28,742 nt of DNA, taken from contig VBPB01000015.1 of the NCBI GenBank assembly GCA_005893365.1, positions 1 to 28,742 of the forward strand, written 5' to 3'. Positions within the stretch are counted from its first letter, which is position 1, and every line of letters starts with the position of its first letter. Of this stretch, positions 17,228 to 24,472 are shown piece after piece. Position numbers and translations under genes: made by a program. The notes under the pieces are model-generated. The model did no database searches and had not been told where the DNA came from. It saw only the letters and a list, made by a program, of their open reading frames with translations. The stretch comes from Candidatus Eiseniibacteriota bacterium (GTDB lineage Bacteria; Eisenbacteria; RBG-16-71-46).

Positions 17228-18316
17228 ATGCCCCGCCCCGCCCGCTGTCGTTCGCTCACGACGCTCCTCGCCCTGGCCCTGGTCGCGCCGGCGCTCACCC
17301 GGCCGCCGGTGGCGGCGGCGCTCGACGGCGACTTCGTCATGCGCGACGTCCACTTCCATTCGGGCGAGACCCTGCCCGAGCTCCGCATCCACTACCTCAC
17401 GCTGGGCACCCCGTCGCGCGACGCGAAGGGCCGGATCACCAACGCCGTCCTCATCCTCCATGGCACCGGCGGCACGGGCCGCCAGTTCATGGCCCCCCAG
17501 TTCGCCGGCGTCCTCTACGGGCCCGGCGCCCCGCTCGATACCACGCGCTACTACCTCATCCTCCCCGACGGCATCGGCCACGGGCGCTCCAGCAAGCCCA
17601 GTGACGGCCTCCACGCCCGCTTCCCGCACTACGACTACGACGACATGGTGGACGCCCAGTACCGGCTCGTGACCGAGCATCTCGGCGTCACGCACCTGCG
17701 GCTGGTGATGGGCACCTCGATGGGCGGGATGCACACCTGGGTATGGGGCGAGATCCACCCGGACTTCATGGATGCTTTGATGCCGCTCGCCTGCCAGCCG
17801 GTGCAGATCGTGGGGCGGAATCGCCTGTGGCGGGTGATGGCCATGGACGCGATCCGCAACGATCCCGAGTGGAAGGGCGGGGACTACACCGCCGAGCCGC
17901 AGGCCGGCCTGCGCACGGCCATCGACCTGCTGGTGATCGCCGGGAGTGCCCCGCTCCAGATGCAGAAGACCCTGGCGACCCGGGATTCGGTCGACCGCTA
18001 CCTGGCGAGCCAGATGCGCACGCGCCTGGCCGCGAACGACGCCAACGACCTGCTCTACCAGGTGGACGCGTCGCGGGACTACGACCCCTCGCCCAAACTC
18101 GAGACCATCACCGCCCCGCTCATCCACATCAACTCCGCGGACGACTTCATCAATCCGCCCGAGCTGGGCATCGCCGAGCGCGAGATCGCGCGGGTGAAGC
18201 ACGGCCGGTTCGTGCTCATCCCCATCAGCGACCAGACCCGCGGCCACGGCACGCACACCTGGGCGGTGGTCTGGAAGCAGTATCTCGAGGAGCTGCTCAA
18301 GACGACGGAGAAGTAG
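17228..18316 (+). CDS. exported alpha/beta hydrolase, homoserine acetyltransferase-like
   Basis: 362 residues. An N-terminal signal peptide (about 1-30; RCRSLTTLLALALVAPAL followed by VAAALDG) points to the periplasm or outside. The body is an alpha/beta-hydrolase fold related to MetX: oxyanion region LHGTGGTGRQF, nucleophile S164 in GTSMGGMHTW, acid D305/D306 in NSADDFINPPE, and base H343 in GHGTHTW. True homoserine acetyltransferases are cytosolic, so export argues for an esterase- or lactonase-like hydrolase with another substrate. The ATG at 17228 has a strong AGGAGG 6 nt upstream. It is divergent from the response regulator and is followed by a hairpin. A possible -10 TAGGGT is at 17182-17187 without a good -35. 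Confidence 0.88.
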   Translation: MPRPARCRSLTTLLALALVAPALTRPPVAAALDGDFVMRDVHFHSGETLPELRIHYLTLGTPSRDAKGRITNAVLILHGTGGTGRQFMAPQFAGVLYGPGAPLDTTRYYLILPDGIGHGRSSKPSDGLHARFPHYDYDDMVDAQYRLVTEHLGVTHLRLVMGTSMGGMHTWVWGEIHPDFMDALMPLACQPVQIVGRNRLWRVMAMDAIRNDPEWKGGDYTAEPQAGLRTAIDLLVIAGSAPLQMQKTLATRDSVDRYLASQMRTRLAANDANDLLYQVDASRDYDPSPKLETITAPLIHINSADDFINPPELGIAEREIARVKHGRFVLIPISDQTRGHGTHTWAVVWKQYLEELLKTTEK

Positions 18317-18319
18317 CCG

Positions 18320-18338
18320 CAGCCCGGGCACCGGGCTG
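18320..18338 (+). terminator. hairpin after the alpha/beta hydrolase gene
   Basis: An 8-bp stem (CAGCCCGG with CCGGGCTG) and 3-nt loop start 4 bases after the TAG stop. The following bases (GTCTTGT) are only mildly T-rich. Position and stem strength suggest a terminator. Confidence 0.55.
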
Positions 18339-18686
18339 GTCTTGTGGGATCCGTTCGGTGGTCCGGCGCTCGATGGATCCGCGGTGCGAGCGACGGGTCT
18401 CGACTCGGCTGCGTCGGGCGACGCAAAGAAGCGCCGCGGATGTCGAATTCACTTGACGGGTTCGCGCGGTCTGGCGTGGCCGATCCGCCGCTGCCACGCA
18501 CAGCCGCACGCCAGCGCGCACAGAATACCCGTGGGCGAGCCATTTCCTCTCCCACCCCGATGGATCCCGTCGCGCGCCGATCCGCGCGCCCCCACGGGCC
18601 CTGCGTGCGCCGAAAACGGCCATGCGACAATCGCGATCGCGCCGCAGTCCCGGCTCCCGACCGCCCGCCCCCGTCGAGGAGTGTCC
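18339..18686 (+). other. 348-bp intergenic region before the HNH gene
   Basis: No gene is recognised. The frame is open through much of it, but the predicted peptide shows no protein-like pattern. It contains a possible extended -10 (TGC-GACAAT, 18623-18631) about 55 nt before the HNH start, without a matching -35. A TTGACG at 18453-18458 has no matching -10. The 18426-18460 stretch is locally less GC-rich. Confidence 0.4.
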
Positions 18687-19130
18687 GTGAAGCGCTATTC
18701 GCTGACCCATCTCTCGAACCCGGTCCTGAGTCGCGGTCTGGACGCGATGGCCAGCCAGGACCGGGTGACCACGTCCGCTCTGCTGGCCTACCTCGCCGAG
18801 TTCGACGCGCGCAAGCTCTATCGGCCCGCGGCGTGTTCATCGATGTTCGCCTACTGCGTGAGCCGACTGGGCCTGTCCGAGGACTCCGCCGCCAAGCGCA
18901 TCCACGCCGCACGTCTGGCCCGGCGGTTTCCGGTCATCTTCGGCGCCCTGGCCGACGGCCGGCTGCACTTGAGCGCGGTGGTGCTCCTGGCGCCCCACCT
19001 CACCGAGGACACGGCCCCCGACCTCCTGGCGGCGGCGGCTCACAAGACCAAGGCCGAGATCGAACGACTGCTGGCGGAGCGCTTCCCCCAGCCGGAGGTG
19101 CTGGCCTGGGTGGCGGCGGTCCCGGCCAAG

Positions 19131-19152
19131 CAACATGCCCCGGGGCATGTTG
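19131..19152. repeat. perfect 22-bp palindrome in the HNH linker
   Basis: Two 11-bp arms (CAACATGCCCC and its complement) meet at a GCCCCGGGGC core. It is in frame and encodes HAPGHVG. First of three related palindromes in about 125 bp. Confidence 0.8.
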
Positions 19153-19168
19153 GCATGACAACTCCTGA

Positions 19169-19186
19169 ACTCGCCCCGGGGCGAGT
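19169..19186. repeat. perfect 18-bp palindrome in the HNH linker
   Basis: ACTCGCCCCGGGGCGAGT is a perfect palindrome with the same GCCCCGGGGC core but different arms. It encodes LAPGRVE. Confidence 0.8.
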
Positions 19187-19230
19187 CGAAGCGGAGCTCC
19201 CGCGGGTTCCGGAAGCGGTCGGGGGAGCGC

Positions 19231-19256
19231 CCCAACACGCCCCGGGGCATGTCGGG
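19231..19256. repeat. imperfect 26-bp palindrome in the HNH linker
   Basis: The GCCCCGGGGC core is flanked by arms that pair except at two positions (19238/19249 and 19234/19253). It encodes HAPGHVG again and resembles the first copy closely. Confidence 0.7.
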
Positions 19257-19776
19257 AGTGGCTCCCGGGTGACGCCGTTGTCCTCCCAGTCGTACGAGGT
19301 GCAGTTCACACGCTCTGCTCTGCGAGGCCCAGGAGCTGCTGGGGCACCAGGTCGCCGCCGGGGACGTCGCGGCGGTCGTCAAGCGGGCGCTTGAGGAACT
19401 GGTCCCCCGGCTCCGGCAGCGCAAGTACGCGGCGACCGACCGGCCGCGCTCGGGGCAGCGTCGTCCCACGGCGGGCAAGCGTCACATCCCGGCGCACGTC
19501 AAGCGAGCGGTCTGGGAGCGCGATGGCGGCCAGTGCACGTTCACGAGCGAGGCCGGGCATCGTTGTGAGGCGCGCAAGTTCCTCGAATTCGATCACATCG
19601 AGGCATTCGCCCGCGGCGGCGAGGCGACGGTGGCGGGCATTCGCATCCGGTGTCGCGCCCACAACCAGTTTGAAGCGGAGCGCGTGTTCGGGGCCGGCTT
19701 CATGGAGGAGAAGCGGGAGGCGGCGCAGCGCGCCGCGGCCGAGCGGGGCGCCGGGACGGTGGCCTGAGCGACCGCC

Positions 19777-21714
19777 CTACCCGCCCGGGCTCGCGCTCCC
19801 GCGCTTCACGAACGAGACGCGCGTCACCGCCTCGCTGCCGGCGTTGAGGTCGCGCACGCGGATGTCGAGCCGGTAGTGACCCTCGCCCAGCTCGGCGACC
19901 GGGATGGTCACGAACTGCCGGCGCAGATTGCCGGGCTGCTCCTCGCGCCGGGTGGCGGAGATGGCGGGGATCCTGGGGCGCGGCTGCAGCAGGCGCTGGA
20001 TCCAGATGCGCGGGTCCTTGTCCTCCGAGCGCACCGTGGCCTCGTACTCGAAGCGCGAGGTGCCGTTCTCGTCGGGCCTCAGGTCGTACATCTCGAAGTA
20101 GACCGTGAGCGGGTCGCTGCCGAACACCTCGGCCGCTGGGTCGGCCTCGATGCGGACCGCCGGGGCCACCCCGGGGGCGGGAGGCGAGAGGTCGGGCCGC
20201 CCGCAGGTCACGACCGCGTCGCTGAGCGTGAGCGCCGCCGGGGCCACCCCCAACTCGACCGCATCGCGGAACACGCCGCGGCGTCCGGCCTTGTCGCGCA
20301 CGGTGATTCCCACCTGGTAGCGCCCGGGCGCCAGATCGGTGGCGAAGTCGGCGGTGACCCGCTGCGCCGGGTCGCAGGCCGAGACCACCAGCGAGCGCAT
20401 CGCCCGCCCGACCTCGACCATCGCCGTGTCGAGCACCACCCACTCGGCCCACAGGCTGTCGTCGGGCCAGCCGCTCGTCTCCACCTGGCCGAACAGCCGC
20501 GGCCCGGCGGCCCCGCTGAAGCGCGCGAGCACGCCATCCACCGGACGCGGCCCGGTCCCGGGTGGCAGCACCGGGAACACCCCGCGCCCGCCGCTGGCGC
20601 TGAGCAGGTCGCCGCGGTGTGCCACCACGTCGGGGTCGGGCCGTGGATCCATGTCCTCGGACATGCTGATCGGCAGCAGGTAGTACTCGGAGAGCATCCG
20701 GTCCTGCATCTGCACCTCCATCCCCAGGCTCGGATAGCTCCAGACCAGCATGTTGGCCGGGTAGGCGGGGCCGGTCGAGAACTGCTGGACCATCGGGAGG
20801 TTGACCGGGTTGTAGTCGACGCGCTCGGGCGGCCCGTAGCGCACATAGACCTCGCCGCGCTCGTCCCACTCGCGGCGGCGCGTGTCGAAGAACAGGAAGT
20901 AGGCGTGGGCGACGCGCGACCAGTACTCGAGCTGCGCCTCGTTCTCGGGCGAGGCCAGGTCGGGATCGAGGTTCCGCCAGAAGCGGCGCAGGAACTCGGG
21001 GCGCTTGGGCAGCGGCAGGCGGCGCAGCCGCGCGGTGTCCTCCTCGGTGGCCACCGGGGCGATGTCCTCGAAGCGCTCGCGCGCGAGCCTCGGCAGCCCG
21101 GGCAGCGCCGCCTTGAAGGTGCTCTCGGCGCGGGCGACGCGGCCCATGCGATAGGAGGTGTAGGCAACGGCCAGCGCCGCCTCGGGACGATTCGGCGCCA
21201 CCGCCAGCGCCCGCGCGGCGGCGGCCGAGGCGGCCGCGAGGTCCTTCTGCTCGACCAGCAGCGGCACGAGCTGGATCCACGCCTCGCAGTCCCCGGGGCG
21301 CAGGCTCGCGGCACTCGAGAAGTCGGCGATCGCCTTGGCGAGCGAGGCGCGATCGAGGTACTTGAGCCAGTCGCGCCGCCACACCTCGGCGATGCCGAAG
21401 CGTGCGGCCGCGTCGGTCGGATCGAGCTTCTCGGCGGCCTGGAAGCGCGTCCGCGCCTGGGCGAGATAGCCCATCCGGTAGTAGACGCGGCCAAGGGCGA
21501 TCTGATAGGCGGCGTGATCCGGTGCCAAGGCCGTGGCCCGCTCGAGGCACTCCATCGCCATGCGCCGGGTCTCGATCGAGCCGCGCGCCTCGTAGCCCTG
21601 GGCGCGCTGGAACAGCCGCTCGGCGTCGTGCGCCGCGTCGGCGCCCGCGCGGGACGCACCCACGGCCAGACCGATCAGGACCAGGACGGCGCGGAGCGAC
21701 GGGTGACGATGCAC
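19777..21714 (-). CDS. exported TPR protein with GWxTD domain
   Basis: 645 residues. A signal peptide (HRHPSLRAVLVLIGLAVGASRAGADA) indicates export. Residues about 30-230 hold tetratricopeptide repeats (YQIALGRVYYRMGYLAQARTRF, and similar). Next comes a GWxTD domain: FLRRFWRNLDPDLASPENE, EYWSRVAHAYFLFF, then REWDERGEVYVRYGPPERVDY (near 280), where the namesake motif has diverged to EWDERG. The C-terminal part is beta-rich with DLAPGRYQVGITVRDKAGR repeats. GWxTD proteins are common in FCB and Acidobacteria genomes but have no settled function. The start is GTG at 21714, the only one that keeps an intact signal peptide. It has no Shine-Dalgarno and a strong promoter ending 6 nt upstream. Confidence 0.87.
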   Translation of the reverse strand: MHRHPSLRAVLVLIGLAVGASRAGADAAHDAERLFQRAQGYEARGSIETRRMAMECLERATALAPDHAAYQIALGRVYYRMGYLAQARTRFQAAEKLDPTDAAARFGIAEVWRRDWLKYLDRASLAKAIADFSSAASLRPGDCEAWIQLVPLLVEQKDLAAASAAAARALAVAPNRPEAALAVAYTSYRMGRVARAESTFKAALPGLPRLARERFEDIAPVATEEDTARLRRLPLPKRPEFLRRFWRNLDPDLASPENEAQLEYWSRVAHAYFLFFDTRRREWDERGEVYVRYGPPERVDYNPVNLPMVQQFSTGPAYPANMLVWSYPSLGMEVQMQDRMLSEYYLLPISMSEDMDPRPDPDVVAHRGDLLSASGGRGVFPVLPPGTGPRPVDGVLARFSGAAGPRLFGQVETSGWPDDSLWAEWVVLDTAMVEVGRAMRSLVVSACDPAQRVTADFATDLAPGRYQVGITVRDKAGRRGVFRDAVELGVAPAALTLSDAVVTCGRPDLSPPAPGVAPAVRIEADPAAEVFGSDPLTVYFEMYDLRPDENGTSRFEYEATVRSEDKDPRIWIQRLLQPRPRIPAISATRREEQPGNLRRQFVTIPVAELGEGHYRLDIRVRDLNAGSEAVTRVSFVKRGSASPGG

Positions 21715-21720
21715 CCGCCG

Positions 21721-21750
21721 AGTATGGGCGCCGCGCCGCGGGCCGGTCAA
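21721..21750 (-). promoter_or_regulatory. promoter of the GWxTD gene (leaderless type)
   Basis: Minus-strand -35 TTGACC (21750-21745), 18-nt spacer, -10 CATACT (21726-21721), then 6 nt to the GTG at 21714. Transcription should begin at the start codon. It is the best single example of the leaderless arrangement in this window. Confidence 0.6.
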
Positions 21751-21814
21751 CGGCGAGGGCTCAAGACCGGCGCTTCCCGCCCGGCCCGCTTGGGCGCGGC
21801 GCGGGTGTGCGCGC

Positions 21815-21844
21815 TTGTGCGCCCGCGGCGCGGCGCGGTATTCC
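21815..21844 (+). promoter_or_regulatory. promoter of the rhodanese-methyltransferase gene (leaderless type)
   Basis: -35 TTGTGC (21815-21820), 18-nt spacer, -10 TATTCC (21839-21844), then 6 nt to the ATG at 21851. The -35 is identical to that of the M24 peptidase gene. No Shine-Dalgarno precedes the ATG. Confidence 0.5.
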
Positions 21845-21850
21845 TGTCCC

Positions 21851-22696
21851 ATGCCCGCCGTCGATCCGGCCCGCCTGACCTCGCTCGGCGCCGACCACGC
21901 CATCCTCGACGTCCGTGCCGAGGCCGAGTTCTCCGCCGGCCACCTGGCCGGCGCGGGCAACCTCCCGGTCGCCGAGTTCGCGGCGCGGCGCACCGAGCTG
22001 CCGCCGCGCGAGGCGGCCCTGGTGGTGGTCGCCGCCACGGGCGGGGAGGCCGAGGCGGCCGCCGCAGCGCTCGCGGCGCTGGGCTATCGGCGCGTGGACT
22101 GGCTCGACGCGGCGCTGGCAGCGGTCCCGGGCGGTCTCGCCGAGCGCACCCCGGCGGTCCGGCTGTGGCGGCCCGCGCCATTCCTGATGGAGGTGCTGCC
22201 GCACATCCGCGCGGGCGGCGCCGGCGCGCGCCGCGCGCTCGACCTGGCCGCGGGCGCCGGTCGCGAGGCCGTGTTCCTGGCCATGAACGGGTTCGACGTC
22301 GAGGCGCTGGACGACGACCCCGAGATCCTCGCCCGCGCCGAGGCGCTCGCGGCGCGGTGCGGCGTGCGCCTCCGCACCCAGGCCCGCGACCTCGAGCGGC
22401 GCGATCCGGGCCTGGGGGAGGGATGCTACGACCTGATCACGGTGTTCCGCTTCCTGCATCGGCCGCTCTTTCCGCACATCGAGCGGGCGCTCGCCCCCGG
22501 CGGCTGGCTGGTCTACGAGACCTTCCGCCGCGGTCAGGAGCGGTTCGGCCGGCCGACCCACCCGCGGTTCCTGCTGGACGCCGGCGAGCTGTCGTCCGCC
22601 TTCCCGAACCTCGCGGTCGAACGGTATGCGGAGTCGGACCCCGAGGGCGGGCCGATCACCGCCCGGCTGCTGGCCCGCAGGCCCGTCTCCCGCTAG
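21851..22696 (+). CDS. rhodanese-like domain fused to a SAM-dependent methyltransferase
   Basis: 281 residues. Residues 1-90 form a rhodanese fold (AILDVRAEAEFSAGHLAGAGNLP), but the active-site loop reads VVVAATGGEAEA where an active rhodanese has a Cys about two residues before TG. It should therefore lack sulfurtransferase activity. Residues about 100-275 are a TehB-like methyltransferase: motif I ALDLAAGAGREAVFLA (near 128-143), ALAPGGWLVYETFRRGQERFGRPTHPRFLLDAGEL. The GRPTHPRFLL segment is typical of TehB-related enzymes. The inactive rhodanese domain may be a binding or regulatory module. The start ATG at 21851 is leaderless by prediction. The gene is divergent from the GWxTD gene and followed by a large hairpin. 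Confidence 0.87.
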   Translation: MPAVDPARLTSLGADHAILDVRAEAEFSAGHLAGAGNLPVAEFAARRTELPPREAALVVVAATGGEAEAAAAALAALGYRRVDWLDAALAAVPGGLAERTPAVRLWRPAPFLMEVLPHIRAGGAGARRALDLAAGAGREAVFLAMNGFDVEALDDDPEILARAEALAARCGVRLRTQARDLERRDPGLGEGCYDLITVFRFLHRPLFPHIERALAPGGWLVYETFRRGQERFGRPTHPRFLLDAGELSSAFPNLAVERYAESDPEGGPITARLLARRPVSR

Positions 22697-22725
22697 GTGC
22701 GTGCCGGCCACCGCGACCAAGGGGC

Positions 22726-22768
22726 GTGCGCCCGGGAGGCCGGCGGGCCGGACCCGTCCCGGGCGCGC
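22726..22768 (+). terminator. strong hairpin between the rhodanese-methyltransferase and efflux genes
   Basis: A 12-bp stem (22726-22737 with 22757-22768; ten Watson-Crick pairs in the core GCGCCCGGGA, plus one G-T and one G-C outside) encloses a 19-nt GC loop that can fold further. There is no T-tract. It begins 29 bases after the stop codon and probably separates the two transcription units. Confidence 0.6.
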
Positions 22769-22802
22769 CGGCCGCACCCACTACCGCGCCGGTCCGACTC
22801 CT

Positions 22803-22832
22803 TTGAATCCGAACCGGGTACCACGCTATCTT
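22803..22832 (+). promoter_or_regulatory. promoter of the RND efflux operon
   Basis: -35 TTGAAT (22803-22808), 18-nt spacer, -10 TATCTT (22827-22832), then 8 nt to the GTG at 22841. It is the most AT-rich spot for kilobases. Transcription should start at or within a base or two of the GTG. No inverted repeat typical of a TetR or MarR operator is evident. Confidence 0.55.
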
Positions 22833-22840
22833 ACGGGGCT

Positions 22841-24472
22841 GTGACTCCCCGTCTCGGTCCCCTCACGCCCCCGAGCGGCTCGCGCGTCCCCTTCCGTGGC
22901 GTGCGCGGCCTCTGGCACGCCGGCCCCATGGTGGTGCTGGCGTGCGGGATGTCGCTTGCCCTCTCGCCGCCGGCTCGCGCCGAGAGCGCCGACACCGAGC
23001 CCGACACGTCGTACGCGGCCGGGCTCCCGGATCTCGAGACCGTGGGGCTCTCGCTCGACCAGGCGCAGCGTCTCGCCGCCGCCAACAGCCCCTCGTCGCG
23101 GGCGGCCGTCGCCGCCCTGCGGAGTGCTCGCGGCGCGCGGATGAAGGAGGCCGGTGCCTTCGACCCGGTGCTGACCGCGGCCGAGCAGAAGGTGAGCACC
23201 GACACGCCGGTCAGCTCCCCGTTCGCCGGCTCCAAGCTCCGCTCGCGCTCGCGCTCGGGCGGGCTGGCGTGGCTCTCGCCGCTCGGCACCAGCGTCAACC
23301 TGACGCTCTCGCAGCTGCGCTCAGAGACCAACGCCCCGTTCGCGACGCTGTCGCCGGAACGGGACGCGCGCGCGCGCATCGACTTCGTCCAGCCGCTCTG
23401 GCATGGCTTCGGCCCCGCGGCCGCGCGCGGCGAGCTGCGCGCGCTCGATCGCGAGGTCGAGTCGGCGCGCGCGGCGTTGGCGGCGGCGACGCTCGATCTC
23501 TCCGCCGACGTCGAGAACGCCTACTGGGATCTCTACGCCGCCGAGCATCGGCTCGGGGTCGAGCGGTTGCTGCGCCAACGGGCGGCGGTGTTCCTGCGCG
23601 ACCAGGTGCTGCGCGGGCGGGCCGGCGTGGTGGGGCCGGGTGCGGTCGCGATCGCGCGCACGTTCCTGGCCCAGCAGGAGACGGCGCTGCTCGACGCGCG
23701 CATCGCGGCCGCGGGCGCCTCGGACCACCTGGCTCAGGTGATGGGGGCCCGCCCCCAGGGCGAGGCGCTCTACCGCTGTCTCGACGAGCCGGCCCCCGCC
23801 GCGGCGGTCGAGCCCCTGAGCAGCGTCCTGGCGCGCGCGTTCGCGGCCAACCCGTCGCTGCGCGCGGCGCGCGCCGACTCGGGCGCGGCGCAGGCGCGGG
23901 CCCGCCGCGCCGCGTGGAACGCCTGGCCCACGCTCGAGGCCTTCGGCGGCTACGGCGCCTCCGGCCTGGCCGGCGTCGGCCGGCAGGTCGTCCTGGGCAC
24001 CGACACGATCGGCACCGTCTACGACACCGGCTTCGACCAGGCGTGGACCCAGGTCGGCCACCGGGACTTCCCGGACTGGAACTTCGGCGTGCGCCTGCGC
24101 CTGCCGATCGGCTGGCGCGCGGACCGCGGCGAGCGCGAGCGGGTGATGGGCAGCTACGACCGCGCCCGCGAGGCGCTGCGCGCCCGGCAGCTGGCGCTGG
24201 AGTCCGAGGTCCGCGCGGCCCACCGCGAGGCCGACATCGCGAGCCGCGAGCTGGACGCGGCGGGCACGCTGGTCCAGTCCGCCGAGGAGCAGGCCCGCAT
24301 CGCCCGCCTCGAATACCAGGCCGGCCGCGGCACCGCCTACGACCTCGTGAACCTCGAGGGGGATCTGGCCGCCGCCCGCCAGCGCGAGACCGAGGTCAAG
24401 GTCCGGATCGCCCACGCCACGACCGAACTCCGCCGTCTGACCTTAGCCGCTCCCGGGGGAACGAAACGATGA
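22841..24472 (+). CDS. TolC-family outer-membrane efflux channel
   Basis: 543 residues from the GTG at 22841. It forms the outer-membrane and periplasmic tunnel of a tripartite pump. A basic N-terminus leads to a hydrophobic segment (MVVLACGMSLALSPPARA), then LSLDQAQRLAAANSP, the typical first helix of the family. Two OEP repeats follow: the first with the DFVQPLWHGFG strand and ADVENAYWDLYAAEHRL, the second with LSSVLARAFAANPSLRAARAD, VRLRLPIGWRADRGERERV and IARLEYQAGRGTAYDLVNLEGDL. The start could instead be ATG 22928, but that would leave an uncharged signal peptide. The gene is first in the operon and overlaps the adaptor gene by ATGA. Confidence 0.9.
   Translation: MTPRLGPLTPPSGSRVPFRGVRGLWHAGPMVVLACGMSLALSPPARAESADTEPDTSYAAGLPDLETVGLSLDQAQRLAAANSPSSRAAVAALRSARGARMKEAGAFDPVLTAAEQKVSTDTPVSSPFAGSKLRSRSRSGGLAWLSPLGTSVNLTLSQLRSETNAPFATLSPERDARARIDFVQPLWHGFGPAAARGELRALDREVESARAALAAATLDLSADVENAYWDLYAAEHRLGVERLLRQRAAVFLRDQVLRGRAGVVGPGAVAIARTFLAQQETALLDARIAAAGASDHLAQVMGARPQGEALYRCLDEPAPAAAVEPLSSVLARAFAANPSLRAARADSGAAQARARRAAWNAWPTLEAFGGYGASGLAGVGRQVVLGTDTIGTVYDTGFDQAWTQVGHRDFPDWNFGVRLRLPIGWRADRGERERVMGSYDRAREALRARQLALESEVRAAHREADIASRELDAAGTLVQSAEEQARIARLEYQAGRGTAYDLVNLEGDLAAARQRETEVKVRIAHATTELRRLTLAAPGGTKR

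Larger units (their letters stand above)
18687..19767 (+). pseudogene. HNH endonuclease, frameshifted near 19308
   Basis: The N-terminal part (MKRYSLTHLSNPVLSRGLDAM, then KRIHAARLARRFP and LHLSAVVLLAPHLTEDTA) is characteristic of a DUF222-like HNH endonuclease family, often multicopy in Eisenbacteria and related GC-rich genomes (recalled, not searched). A linker with repeated HAPGHVG/LAPGRVE units leads to YEVQFT. The frame then breaks. The following frame carries EAQELLGHQ, RKYAATDRPR, HIPAHVKRAVWERDGGQCTF, and the HNH core LEFDHIEAF...CRAHNQFEAERVFG, ending with TGA at 19767. The first frame stops at 19394 without the HNH core. The family normally has several more residues between QFT and AQELL, so a small deletion is likely. 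The GTG at 18687 has GAGG at 7 nt; an earlier GTG at 18681 is too close to it. Confidence 0.85.

Noticed and set aside
18342..18686. N-terminal extension of the HNH protein
   Set aside because: The frame is open, but the peptide has no family resemblance, while the GTG at 18687 has a Shine-Dalgarno and begins the conserved MKRYSLTHLS sequence.
19131..19256. CRISPR array
   Set aside because: The three palindromes differ in sequence outside the core, spacing is irregular, and they lie in frame in a coding region with no cas genes nearby.
11954..19767. Anti-phage defence island built from the helicase-nuclease and HNH endonuclease
   Set aside because: The two genes are 4 kb apart, separated by metabolic genes on both strands, and the HNH gene is broken. 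The helicase-nuclease has housekeeping neighbours.
18687..19767. Homing endonuclease or intein
   Set aside because: There is no host gene split around it and no splicing motifs. The N-terminal domain matches a free-standing HNH family.
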